NCBI GenBank assembly: GCA_914767715.1
Contig: OU612074.1
Coordinates: forward strand, 2,557,501-2,621,500
Direction: 5' to 3'
DNA length: 64,000 nucleotides
DNA from: Membranipora membranacea
Lineage: Eukaryota > Bryozoa > Gymnolaemata > Cheilostomatida > Membraniporidae
Shown here: positions 40,801 to 52,827 of the stretch, one piece after another
How positions within the stretch are numbered: the stretch's first letter is position 1
Layout of the letters: each line of letters starts with the position of its first letter
Made by a program: the position numbers and the translations under genes
The notes under the pieces: generated by a model
Database searches by the model: none
What the model was told of the DNA's origin: nothing
Seen by the model: only the letters and a program-made list of their open reading frames with translations

Positions 40801-43800
40801 AGGTGCATTGTTATCCAACACAGTCCAAGTTCAGTTTTCTAATTACCAGTCAACAAATATCAACAGAGAGAGGAGTGATGTATGTATATCCTCAGATAAT
40901 TATTATTGGCTGACGATTCACGTCATCAAAGTGATTTTGCTAATTAAATTTGCGCTCATACGAGTTCCCTACATACTTGGCGTAAGTATATCATCATTAT
41001 CTATCAAACTTCTCGATCCCAGGATACTAACACTGAATTTCCTAGGTCTGTAGATTTGTCAACACTTTGTAGCCTGTGGTTAAGTTGGGGCTTGTTTATG
41101 AGCTCAAAATCTGATCAGGTATGCTATTGTAGAATTTAATCATCATCCACAGCCCAACCAACTGTGATGTGGTGGACAGTGGAATGGCACTACCAGCAAT
41201 CTGGGCAGGGTTTGGGCACTGTAACAAGGGTAGGACTTTATTTAGCTATTGGTGAAATACCTAATTTCTGAGATAGAGGACCGCTTGTACATATGCTAAA
41301 CTTACACTTAGTGGTTATACAAGCACATAGACATTACTTATATTAATACTCACTACGATCCAGTTCTCAGAGTGCACCATGTGTACAGGCTGACTGGAGC
41401 GGCGATGCTCACATGAGAAGATAACCCTACCCGTCACTCCATCCAGTAAATATACATTCAGGGCAACTATCAACATAAATACGAAACAAACAGTATAGTG
41501 AAGGTGTGGATAAAGTTAAAGTCATAGACTTAAAAATAGTTAGTTTATGGTTAAAGCGCTCAAATATTTCCTGGTTGAGGTAAGCTACATTCCAGTATCA
41601 ATCACAATCCATAATAGAATACTGCATACATCCACTCAGACAACATTAGGTCACTGAAACCGTAGACAAAACACATAACACTGGACACTGTGCATCAAAA
41701 CGTGTTGTGTGTTTTGTCTATGGCTAACACCACCTGTCCAACATAACATGCAGATGATCAACAAGATGGTTATAAAGCTCATTACAAGTTTCATCTAGCA
41801 AATCAATCATTTGGCTGAGTAAACAAGACCTCTCTTTTGAATAAACAACAGACGAAGATGTTTCAGACCAGTTTGGACTGCCAGAGCTCAGGCGGTTACA
41901 TATACATGTACGACACTAGGGGGAAATATGCATTTCCACATGGCAAATCTGTCACTTCTGTCTGTTCTAATTAATACGGAAAATGGGAAAATACCCCAAT
42001 GATTACAAATAAACATAATTTGGCCAAATTTTCTGCCTTGAATATATTGAAAGAGCCTAAAAGTTGATCAGGTGCCTATACTTTGGTCCAGGTTGATGTA
42101 ATAATTATAACTAAATGTCACTAACAACAACCTGGATCAAAGTCTCAGTGCCAGCTAAGCTTCTGTTACAAACCGTGATCGGTATCTGGTTCACTCTCTG
42201 TGATGATTGCTACAAGGTTAGGGTTGACGTATTTATAGAGTACAGCTCTGTCTGCCAGAACTCTGCCCAGTGAGTGTACATGCTCTCTGTACTGTTTAGT
42301 CTTCAGTGATACGATAGGGTTGTGTAGGGATAAACTCCAGGTAGGCACTGCCTCCATACTCTACAGGTATAGGGGATAAACAGCATGGTTTACAGGTAAG
42401 GTAAGAATAATAATAACAAAATAATGATAACAGCGCCGTGTACAGTTAACAGAGTAAAACACTGATATGAGAAGATATATCATAATATAAGAAAGATGTC
42501 CAACATATTGTCTGAATCAATCATATATCAATCGCACAGCTCACTGTATACCTTGCTTCGGTTTGCGCTGTGGTTCACAGTGAGTTGAGGTGCTAAAACT
42601 CTGCCCAAGTTGCTGGTTATGCCACTTTAAGCAGATCAAACAATCTTTTGAGCACTAAAAGTAGTTCATTGAAGGTGCAGATGGCGGCATATCTCCTGAT
42701 ACACTTAGATAATGGCCACTATGTCCCTCTCTGCTATAGAGAATCACAACTTCACATAGACACACAGACAGACATACCTGTAGTGTGTTACCAGATAGTC
42801 TCAGTCCTACAATCTGTCCACTATCTGCCTGAGCTGAGAATACATACATCTCCTGATTACCCTCTACTACACTGTCCTCTGGGTACACATGTACCTGTGA
42901 ATAGTAAGTAATATTAATATGTAGTCAAGTAACAGAAAAGGGTGAGGGTGTTACTGCAGAGTTTGGCTGAACGAGCTCATAAGGTATGTTCTCTTATAGA
43001 ACATACCTTTACTTTTACCTACCTTGTGAGTATTAACAAGTTTTGAACTGACGCATTCGCACTAAAGCTTATTGGGTCTCTATGTTTAAACATGGTATGT
43101 TAACATTTTATATAAATTTCTAACCTTATCGTAAATAATTTTTAATTTTTGTTACACCATTCAGGAATTTCTTTGCACTCCCAGACACCGAAATGCCTTC
43201 ACTGAATTACATACTGCCAATTCTTCTACCCATTGTCACATCTCTATGCTTGAAACCTAAATATGCATATTCATCTTAAATAATACGTAATTCTTGCCAT
43301 TTCATCATCGATAGCTAATACTTTTGGACACTGCATACCCCGCACACTGCATACCCCGCACACTGCATACCCCGCACACTGAATACCCCACACACTGATA
43401 CCCCACACACTGAATACCCCACACAGTGATACCCCACACACTGCATACCCCACACACTGCATACCCCACACACTGAATACCCCACACAGTGATACCCCAC
43501 ACAGTGATACCCCACACAGTGATACCCCACACAGTGATACCCCACACAGTGATACCCCACACAGTGATACCCCACACAGTGATACCCCACACAGTGATAC
43601 CCCACACAGTGATACCCCACACAGTGATACCCCACACAGTGATACCCCACACAGTGATACCCCACACAGTGATACCCCACACAGTGATACCCCACACAGT
43701 GATACCCCACACAGTGATACCCCACACAGTGATACACCTTGCTCATTTTACTACCCTAGATCTCCCCCTGCAGTGATACTGATAATAAACTAGAAGTGCA

Positions 43801-46800
43801 GCAGGAATAAATACCACAAAACTTCAAGGGGATGGATAGCAGACTCTTTATTTTTGAATAGGTTTAACTGGATTGTGTGAGATGAACGGTCAAACAAATT
43901 TTTTTGGTAAATGTGTTAAGAGGCACTGGATATGGGTTTATATACACATGCATTTATCATAAACACAAAACTGAAGTTTCATGGACAGACCTGTCTGTGA
44001 GTGTCCAGTAGTAGAAGAGGTTTGAGGAAATCTCCATCTGTCATCTGAGGTAACATCATAGCCTGATCTATTCTGTAGTTTAGAGTGAGAGGTCGGGCTG
44101 TGATTGGCTCACCCGTCAGAGGATTGAAGGAGAAAATCACAGAACCACAGCCATCACACTACAACGCAAAGATCACAGACTAGGCGATTAGAGTATGTCA
44201 TATGATTTGCTTCTTAATCCCTCATTAGTCCTTCTTAATATTATTGAATATATAATAAAGATATGTATGTTTACCTCTACACCTCATGTTTACTGTCACA
44301 TCACATTGGGAATTAAGTCATTGCTCCATTCCGGGTCTGATGGCAATACTACCTCAAAGTTTAATTCAACTACAGTGATGCTGGGTGGCTATACCAAGTT
44401 CCTAGTCCTGTATAGGTTAGAGATAATACGGACTCTTCTCGTTGCCCTAAACCCCAGCCCCATACAGAAGAGCAATATTGATTGGTTTGGTTTCTATTTC
44501 ATCAAACAAGTTAAGATAAAGGAAACTAAAGATATTAGAGTTAAGTGGTGATGAGCCATACATGCATTGATACACCTAATACTACCAACGAGACATTTGA
44601 GAGACTTACATTTTTCTGAGCGATGACCGTAGTGTACGGTTGATGAGGGAGGTGAGCTGTACTTCTCTGTATATACATGAGCAGACGATTACCTGAGGAG
44701 AACGGCTCTAACTCAGGTACATAACGAGACCAGACTACCTGTCCTGTGTAACTATCCAGTCCATATATCTGTACAGGAAATACAGTATCAAAGTTTTAAA
44801 CAGTGTCGATTAAAATATAAAATCAGATGTCTTATCACACGCCACATCCCGAAGCATATGCAGCGAAATATAAGTGCCTTAGTGGCGAGGCCGCAATATC
44901 TGCACCAGGTTGCTCTCTGTTCGCAGGCAGGTCAGAGCACACCTGGGGGTCAACTAAACCCCAGTAGTTGATGGACTTCAGTGGGATTCGAACCCTAGAC
45001 CGCCGACACTTGCATGCTGAAGGAACAGAACTCCTACCAACTGAGCCACCTCCTACAGGGAATTATGATTAAATATGGGGATAGGAAATTTACTGCAGAA
45101 AGAGTAGTTTTTAATATCGCTCTTCACTGACTAAGCATTTATAAGAGTTTGGAAATCTGTTTGAATCGTGGAAAAAAACCTTGTTAATTATAACCTCCAA
45201 AATCTGGCAATGAATACTTTGCTCTAGCAAGACAATCGATACGACCATGCCATAATACCAATTTGTCATAGTGAATTCCCCTTTTGCTTATGATGGCCAT
45301 GAAAGTTGAAGCTTTTCAAAACATAACACATGAGTTTACAGCAGATTTCACCAACATTTGCTTAGGTTTGTAAAATTGACGTTAGCCTTAATTTCTGTCA
45401 CCTAACTAAATAACTTAGTTATCAATACACGCACATATATCACAAGGCTTCCTCTATAACCATGGCCACACCACGGTCAGCTGACAACAATCTACTAATT
45501 TTGGCATATCTTCATAATTTTCGCAATCTGAAAATTTTGGCTTATTTTCATAAAATGGCATTCTATTTGTCAGTTCCGTTTTATTTGTCAGTTCCGAGCA
45601 ATTATTGTGGATAGTGACTCTATGACTCCCGTACAATGGAACACTACCTTGCCAACACTTGTCATAGCTATAATCATCTTATGAAGGCTGAAATCATCTC
45701 TGGTGAGGTAGTCCTCATCTATGGACATGTGATCAGCTGTCTCCATAACGACACGTAAACCACTAACATGCTTCTGATATGAGTGTATGAGAAAACTGGT
45801 GAGCTGCTCACACTGAGATATGAGACGACTCACAAACTGGGAGAAAATATCACCTGTCAAAATATACATAGATACAAGTACTGAATTTGAAGGCCTTGCC
45901 ATGTACATAGTTAAATAATCCAGAGTAAGGTCTATTTGTTTTTTCTTAACAGGGGGACCGATAGTAAAGGTATCATCACTCAGATGTTGAACCAACGTTA
46001 GTATCGAAAGCCCCCAAACACCTGTCGGTTTGGAACTTATAAGACAATTTTATATTGCCTGCTCAGTCTTGTACTGTGATGTATATCAGATTTATCAGCA
46101 GATAATATAAAATTGTACGTGGAAGCGGTCGTATAATCCTCTGGTTCAGCACTCACCACATGTGTCTGTATATTGACATTGTGTGCAAAGATAGATAATG
46201 AAACTTATTAATTACAAACTGAAGATAGCCAATTATACTATCTTACTCCTTCCTCACTTTTATGACAATAATATAATTGAATTTTATAAAGCAATCATTT
46301 TTTTAATGAAAGCTTTATAATGATAATTATCTAGTATACAATATACAATATATTCTATAGATTTTTTTGATAATTACGTCATTGCTGTATCAAATGTATC
46401 ATTGCCATTATCATTAAAAAATCTGATCGTTTTGAAAAATTCAATCTGATGGTTTTGAGGAGGAAATATGAAGTATAATTGACAATGGCTCTAATTAAAA
46501 TTATTTGTTTAAGTCTAATAATCATCCAATTATCTGACAAGCTCCAAAAGAAAACTAGCTGTCGGAGTTATCCTTTGTAGAAACCAGGTGTCCTGCTATA
46601 ATTTATCTTATAGTTCAGAAATTGATCAAAGTACATTCTCTGTAATTCCCGACCACCCACCCTCTACCGGAACATCTAATTATAACTTACTCCACTCTCT
46701 ACCGGAACATCTAATTATAACTTACTCCACTCTCTACCAGAACATCTAATTATAACTTACTCCACTCTCTACCGGAACATCTAATTATAACTTACTCCAC

Positions 46801-49800
46801 TCTCTACCGTAACATCTAATTATAACTTACTCCACTCTCTACCGTAACATCTAATTATAACTTACTCCTCTTTTTAGCTCCGAACTCTTCCTCCATCTTA
46901 GCTTCTACCTCAGACACGGGTAGATCTACCATCTCTAGTGATGTGATAGCAGATAGAGCCTCCTCACGGGTCCACATTACTTTACCTACACCGATATAAA
47001 CAATACAGTTAATATACAGAGAGGAAAGTGAATTGTATCTGGTACCAAATAATTATATAATATCACTGATGGTCTTCATCAATTTATATAAACAAGATTT
47101 GAGCCTAGATAAAGAAAAGTATATGAAGAATAGAACAAAATAGCGGTAGCAGAACCTACAAAAGTAATCCATATTTAGCAGCATTATCATTCCATACTCT
47201 TAATTCAATCAGTGGTTGTCTCCACTTATGTAAAGAGCGGACAATTCTACAAAATACTAGCACCACATCACCAGTACCTGCTTGTTGAAGCATAAACATA
47301 GTCTGATCAGAGAACACGGAGAGTACTCTATAGGACACGTCACCTCCAACTTTATTGTATAAATATGGCACCATCTGTAAACATAGATATACAGAATATA
47401 GCATACAGATACACAGAATGTAACATACAAATACAGATACACAGAATGTAACATACAGTAATGTTAACAGCCAGATCAGCTCATCTGTTGAAAGTATTTT
47501 GGATTTCATTATGCAACGGGAACCGTTGGCAGGTCAGCTTCAGACAATATGCTCATTTATTTGAAAGCCCCTTGCCAGTTCACCCTTGATAAATTATACA
47601 ATTAATAAAATTATTGACATTTTAAACAGCCTGCACTAAAGAGGCGACATTACCATGACAGGCCGTGCAGTGTTAGATGTATCTATAGCCTGTTTGTATT
47701 TTGGTAATTCATCACCAGTCTCCATAGAGTAAGCTGTTATCTCAATCACAGTCTGTAAAAGTAAGATCAATTAGTAGTGATTCATTTACTAGAGGCCTGT
47801 GTAAAACTTGCTATTCTGCGTGACCACTTGGTACACATGAAAAGTTATTTGACCAACATCGAAAGACTGAAACTAGATGGACGCTGCACAATGTTTGATG
47901 TAATACTACCACATGATATTATATGTATTAGTCAACCGCCACAACTCTTTACTGATACAATAGGTAATCGTGGTTCCTTCTTAAAAACAACCCATCACTT
48001 CTTCCGAGCAGCAGGATATGCCAAGGTGGCAATCTAATTACAATTAAATCACTGCTAGCCCCATTTTGGTCTTCCATTGAAACATGTAAAATTGTAATGA
48101 AAATTAGGTAACTGAAATTGTTGTTCAAGTTGTTTCAGTGCAGCAAAATTGCGATGATTTTTACAGATGAAGACTTTCTTTGTGTAAGCCATATAACTCC
48201 CTGTTATTGGGTCACCAGTTTAAGATTGAGACATACACAATCTTCCCACCTTGCTTTTCTGTACTTGCGAGTTTAGTGACATCAGTATTGATTCTGTTGC
48301 GCTCGATTTTACTTTAGCCATAACTCCCTATAATATTGAAAACAACATATCACAAACTGATTAGGAGAACTCCATTCACATGTGCATTTTATTGTGTATC
48401 CATAACTAAATATCGCAAACCTTCACACACAACTCTGATTAGAGGTGGAAATCAAGTTAATATCAAATTGACTAATCAGTTTTAGATGATCACGAACATA
48501 GCAACAACATCATAATGGTCCAGCAGATATCAAAAACACATAGCTATTAATATCAGAGAGGAGGTTAAGTTAAGTTACACGTTGAGACTGCTGGACCCCG
48601 ATGTCTAACATACCTTAGCTGTGACCAGGAGACTAGCTCCGGTATTACTGAGTTTATATACGGTTGAGCTCTCTTCTGTTTTCATTACCAAGCTGTCAGT
48701 GTCTATGAACTGTAGTGTGGGTTGTGAAGCGTACTGAAAATAAAGCAACAAATATATCAAATGATAAATAAGATACAGAAGGCAATGACAAATTATTGTC
48801 GGGGAAAATAAAAGTTGTTTTCTCTCTGAACTGTTATATTTTGGTATGACAACTCCAAAATATAACAGTTTTAATACAACCCGATGTGTGTATTGGATTC
48901 CTATGCTATATGTTGTCATTTGCAAATTGACACAATCTATCACCCAATCATTGTCCATCGTTACAGTACTGTAACTAGAAGTTCGATGAGTGTGATTAGA
49001 ATGCTATCCCCACACACATGAGCTCAACCATCTAAGAAAAAACTACAGTAATCAAAACAACAACCCATTCTCCTCGATCAGATCTTCGCAGTTATATCTT
49101 GGCGTGTTACATACTTTAGCAGATCCAGGCAGCCTAAACCACCTACCTCTGTCTGCTGTGGGAGTTGTGAGAACACAGATTTATCACCAGTTATGAGTAA
49201 GTGCTCCACTGATCTGCTCCCTGAGTTATAACAAGCTAACCAGGCGCCTCCAGCAACACATGTACTATAATAATATATGTATGTATGTGTGTTTTATATC
49301 AGGATTAGTTTACACAGACTGTTTAGCTTGTACAAACTAGAGCAGATCTACGGATCTTCTTATGAACTTCAGCGGATCAACTCATTTGGTTTCATTGGAT
49401 TGAGTTTCATTCCCTTGATTTTATTTTGGTTTTTCTGTGCACATCAGGAAGAACATCTTTGGATGATGGTGGACGCAATAAAAATGTATATTTATCTATG
49501 TGTATTAGGAGCTCTCGGTGAGAATAACTTCGTACCAACATAACCGCAGTATTTACGATCAGCCATGCAGCCCAGTAGTCGCAATACATGGTAAACGAAG
49601 CAAATTTGAGACATACAAAAAAGGATTCACTGAGGATTGGACAACCAAGATATCAGGATCATTCATAGAATAAGGCTCACGTTTACATGAGTGAGTAAAA
49701 TTTTTCAAAGCCTGATTAAAGTAAACCTTTAAAATGTGTCAGAAGTGAGCACTAACCTGTATTTGGTAACAACACGACTAGATATTTCTTTGATAATTTC

Positions 49801-52201
49801 ATCTCTGACTATATATGATGTGAGCTTATCCCCACTCGATACTGTGACATATACTGTATCTTCACTTGATGAGACGTATATATTTTCATACCTAAAAAAT
49901 TATATTCATAGATTGAACTACACTTCAATGAACTGATGCTCAAACAAAGAACAGATATAGGATGGCTAAGATCCTATTAATGAGAAGGAGTATCTAGTCC
50001 AACTAAACAAGCAGTCATGTCAATCAAATGAAGTGTAAATGGTGTATAGGGAAAATACTGTTTTGAGTGTGAAGATGCCATCAACATGAGCCACGAGAAG
50101 CTATGGTCTAATATGATGATATATATGATGAGGTGTATAAATATGATGGTACATGGCTGGTCTTCTTCGAGGATACAAATCAGACGTACAGAGACTATCC
50201 AAGGAGTTGAGAGTCTCAACTCCTTTGACTTTCAGTCAAGTTCAGCAATATATCATTTTAATTATGCGAAAGGAATACCAAAATTCGTCACAAATAGTTG
50301 TCCCTGTGCTTGTGTTTTATCAGAGCTACTACAACATAATATCGATTTGAACTGTTATGAGGTTAACACTATGATCTGCATACTTACTCCTGCCATGGTG
50401 CGTCCACAGACCAACTCTCAGCACCATTCTTCACTCCATAAGCTGTAACCTTCTGTGAGTTAGCCACTACCAATTCGTTATCCATCAGTTTGAATCCATC
50501 CCTAGTAATGTATAAAACGTTAACTTCAGTAAAAATAAGAACTTTGCATAATCTCAACATGTAGCAGGAGTAAAGGTATAAGGTTTGGCTTGACTGCTAC
50601 CCAGTGCTACTGCCTGGGATGTTACTGCCAGGGGTGATACTGTCAAAGATGTAACTGGTATTATACTAGTATAGTTCTAACAGTGATCAAACATATATCT
50701 CAGCTCATTGTCAATCAAATGACACTGGAATTTGTTAAATAACATCAATCATATCATATATAGATATGAATGCCAATGAAACTTGATTTGAAAATAGACC
50801 TAGTAAGATTGCAGGTAGTTCACCAGTTAAGATGAGTTGGAGCCTAGAAGAAAATTCTTTTCTTAGATTAATGCAGAATTTTGCACCGTCCTCTTTGTAA
50901 AACAAATATTGTAAAGTTTCCCATAGGCCCGCTCTTTCCCATATCCTGAAGTCACTGTAAAGCTACATGTATACTTTAATCTAAGATCATACTTTGATGT
51001 AGGCTTGGTGAGTGAGACCTCCCACGAGAGAGCACCTCCCTGGGTGGTCCATCTCCTGATCTTATTACTGCTAACTGTGATCACACCATCAGTTCCAGCC
51101 TTCACCATATCATACAGCTCTGAAGAATCCTCCATTACATGGCGCCAAGCTAAATAACAAGCAACACAGTACAAATGGTATGGTGGTTAGAACACCCTCA
51201 ACAATGTAGGCCTAATTTACTAACTGAAACATGAACCAACTTAATCTGGTACCAAGGGTCATGGGCTCCTTGGGCTTGCAAAACTGTATTTTACCCATAT
51301 TCAAATGATGCCGATGATCTTGAACATAGGCAACATACAGACTTGCCCAGGCCCAGGCCATTCCTTCTATGCCACACAGCTAGCACCTGCCAGTTTTGAT
51401 TGGATGAAAGGATGGCATAGATAATCATAAGGCTTAGCTTTAGGATCTATGTACATAACACTCTTACATATTTTTCCTGTTGATAAAGATAATCCGGCGA
51501 TTACATTTTCTTTTGATGCGGCTATAACTTGTTTACCAGATTTTGGTGCTGTATCATATACTGCTTGTCTTATCTCTCCAATGTTCTCAATACGCCTACA
51601 ACACAATAAGAGGTACTCCTGAGGTAATGGTTTACGGAACACCAAAATTTCATGAATAAGCCTATATATTTCACATGCCTCCAAATGTTTCTCTTCTTGT
51701 CATTGACAAGCACGAAGCATAGGCCTACCAGAAAGTATTTAAATGCTAAAAATTTGCCAGGGTTGCTGCAGGTCTAGGCAGTGAGTGGCATTCTTACTAT
51801 CAACAATTTTTAATAAAGGAAATACAACTACCAGCACTCAAACTGACCAAATTGTGACACAGAAATATTAGTTAATGATTTTAAGAATTAGTGAGTGATG
51901 GTTCTAATGCCACAGCCAAGGAAATCTAAGTCTAACAATGAAGAAGCTTAGTCATTCTATCAATCATTTCCATCAATCACATTGCTATGTTGGTCTTAGA
52001 ATCAACATACTTTTGTGTGTGTCAATCAATTTGGAGTTGAGATAAAAAATCTCATTCATTGCCCTTCTTTCTGGAGGGAATTCCACAGTGTTCTACTCAC
52101 CAGTCAAATTTTCCTATTTGATCTTCAAAGAGGCAGTAAACTGTAGTCAACTGGAGGATAAATATAGGAGACAAGAGCCGGTATAAGTCCATACTGAACA
52201 T
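31880..52201 (-). CDS. EMC1: ER membrane protein complex subunit 1
   Basis: Nineteen phase-consistent exons give 914 residues (human protein about 993). From 5' to 3': 52101-52201, 51468-51595, 50993-51149, 50388-50501, 49757-49891, 49147-49264, 48614-48733, 47654-47752, 47278-47374, 46866-46985, 45648-45853, 44610-44768, 43991-44158, 42778-42894, 42174-42360, 41354-41466, 38117-38327, 36759-36992, 31880-32040. Exon 1 holds a signal peptide followed by FEDQIGKFDW, which matches human YEDQVGKFDW. Other matches are LEMVDLPV, VHMVHSENW, ELYEGSTQANATAFSSL, SLTERGISGKN and PSGLESTSLLVAYGL. Residues about 40-800 form the lumenal beta-propeller part. One membrane helix (about 882-900) precedes the conserved end VTRAWR. 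EMC1 is the large lumenal subunit of the EMC, which inserts tail-anchored and multipass proteins into the ER membrane. An in-frame ATG at 52192 is an alternative start. Confidence 0.97.
33840..34420. promoter_or_regulatory. candidate regulatory block in the last EMC1 intron
   Basis: Within 600 bases lie a perfect hairpin (AATGTCTTCA, 7-base loop, TGAAGACATT, 33850-33876) and a 12-bp palindrome GTGACATGTCAC (33883-33894). A POU octamer ATTTGCAT (34234-34241) and an inverted pair CCCTCAGA...TCTGAGGG (about 34268-34314) follow. The block is GC-richer than its flanks and non-coding. A function is inferred only from this density. Confidence 0.25.
36671..36724. repeat. 20-bp tandem repeat next to an EMC1 splice donor
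   Basis: CCTGTCGGTAGGTTAGAGCA occurs twice in a row (36681-36720), with partial copies on both sides. It lies about 35 bases inside the last intron, downstream of exon 18. On the plus strand it carries GTAGGT/GGTTAG text but is not in a transcript exon. Confidence 0.8.
37520..37630. repeat. degenerate short tandem repeat (ACCTACAGTG-like)
   Basis: Diverged units of about 10-11 bases resembling GACCTACAGTG or GACTTACAGTG run through this stretch of the EMC1 intron between exons 17 and 18. Confidence 0.6.
38328..41353 (-). other. EMC1 intron 16 (3.0 kb)
   Basis: No exon is visible. Part of it (39700-40700) is low in simple repeats and rich in homeodomain-like cores (CTAATCATT, TAATTAC, TGATTGATTG). 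It also carries the repeated motif CTCGGCGCT at 40034 and 40400. A poly-G run of 9 is at about 39489-39497. Reading frames such as the 108 aa at 40727-41053 are not recognisable. Confidence 0.5.
42981..43009. repeat. perfect short inverted repeat (12-nt arms)
   Basis: AAGGTATGTTCT, a 5-base loop (CTTAT), then AGAACATACCTT. It lies about 90 bases inside the intron upstream of EMC1 exon 14, between exons 13 and 14, and would form a stable hairpin in DNA or pre-mRNA. Confidence 0.8.
43331..43734. repeat. 15-bp minisatellite in an EMC1 intron
   Basis: The unit is GATACCCCACACAGT. The right part (about 43478-43734) holds some 17 nearly identical copies. The left part (43331-43477) is built of diverged relatives with CTGCATACCCCGCACA or CTGAATACCCC. 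Because the unit is a multiple of three, frames stay open on both strands (VGYHC-type and IPHTV-type repeats). These are not genes. Confidence 0.97.
44870..45055 (-). mobile_element. tRNA-derived SINE
   Basis: On the minus strand the head reads GGTGGCTCAGTTGGTAGGAG (A box, 45032-45051). A clean B box GGGTTCGAATCCC follows at about 44983-44996, then a tRNA-unrelated body ending near 44870. The A and B boxes are close to canonical, but the intervening arm is long and no acceptor stem pairs, so this is a SINE and not a tRNA gene. It lies in the EMC1 intron between exons 11 and 12 in the same orientation as the gene. Confidence 0.75.
46663..46872 (-). repeat. 35-bp tandem repeat carrying a duplicated splice donor
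   Basis: Six copies of a 35-base unit; the first two are identical and the others differ by one or two bases. Read with EMC1, the first unit overlaps the end of exon 10. The donor A|GTAAGTTATAAT at 46866/46865 lies in the first unit. Every later unit carries the same GGAGTAAGTTATAATTAG. The array therefore puts about five extra donor sequences in the first 200 bases of the intron. Confidence 0.93.
48829..48870. repeat. perfect inverted repeat (16-nt arms)
   Basis: AACTGTTATATTTTGG, a 10-base spacer, then CCAAAATATAACAGTT, in the EMC1 intron between exons 6 and 7. The perfect arms suggest a recent origin or selection. Candidates are a very short MITE remnant, a cruciform or a small hairpin RNA. 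Confidence 0.85.
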
Positions 52202-52659
52202 AACATTAGTTAAAAAGAAATTGATAATAATGGAAAATGAAAAAAGTCTTCTAGAAGAAATTTATTTAGTGTACAAGTTTTGTAACTTCTATCTCAAAGA
52301 ACATAGCAATGATCCATTATTTAGATCAAACTCCCCACGTGACCCCAGTTCCAATAAAATAGCTTCAGATCATTGATTGCAAGGAAAGGTAACTCTAACA
52401 TAAGGTAACTGGGAGGATTTCAGCAATTTATAAGAGAGAGCGAGAGAGAGAGAGAGTTTCACACATCTATCATAAGAAACGTGCAGTGCAGACTAGTTGT
52501 CAGACACGGGTTTGCCCTCATGGTCTTTATATTCCCAGAATTATTGTATGTTTGATGCTTCAATAATCATATTTTCCACATAAAATTAACTGTCAAGGAA
52601 ATCGATAGATGAATCCAAGGTGGAACATCTTTTTCGGGCCAGAAGCTTTTAGTCTCCTA

Positions 52660-52685
52660 CAAGAAGTAACAGCTGTTACTTCTTG
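52660..52685. repeat. 26-bp perfect palindrome with central E-box
   Basis: The half-site is CAAGAAGTAACAG, and its exact reverse complement follows without a spacer. The centre is CAGCTG. It lies about 460 bases upstream of the EMC1 start and could be a binding site for a dimeric factor. Confidence 0.85.
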
Positions 52686-52827
52686 GTTTCCTACAATGAC
52701 TATTTTATGGCATGTATATACGCAACCGGACTACCAAGATTCTCCATGTAAACACTCCAAAAAACTTCTACAAGACAAATTCCTGCATCATTAAAATTGA
52801 CCGTGTACGTAAATAAACACGAGTGCC

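Noticed and set aside
43331..43734. CRISPR-like array
   Set aside because: Units are contiguous with no spacers and the genome is animal, so this is a minisatellite.
43271..43776. Frames on both strands coding for VGYHC/WGITV/IPHTV repeats
   Set aside because: They are produced by the 15-bp minisatellite inside an EMC1 intron.
44195..44551. 118-aa plus-strand frame in an EMC1 intron
   Set aside because: No motif, AT-driven composition, and opposite to the host gene without splice or promoter support.
44983..45051. Functional tRNA gene
   Set aside because: The A and B boxes are good but there is no pairing acceptor stem or cloverleaf, and a non-tRNA body follows.
46663..46872. CRISPR-like or CDS repeat
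   Set aside because: Head-to-tail 35-bp units without spacers, at an exon edge.
47156..47509. 117-aa minus frame as a gene
   Set aside because: Only 47278-47374 is real (EMC1 exon 9). The remainder is intron read-through.
47777..48037. 86-aa plus-strand frame in an EMC1 intron
   Set aside because: Protein-like at first sight but not recognised and isolated. Not enough to call a gene or transposon.
49407..49589. Additional EMC1 exon in the 49.5-kb region
   Set aside because: Exons 5 and 6 already join in phase (AG|T) and alignment to the recalled human protein leaves no gap here.
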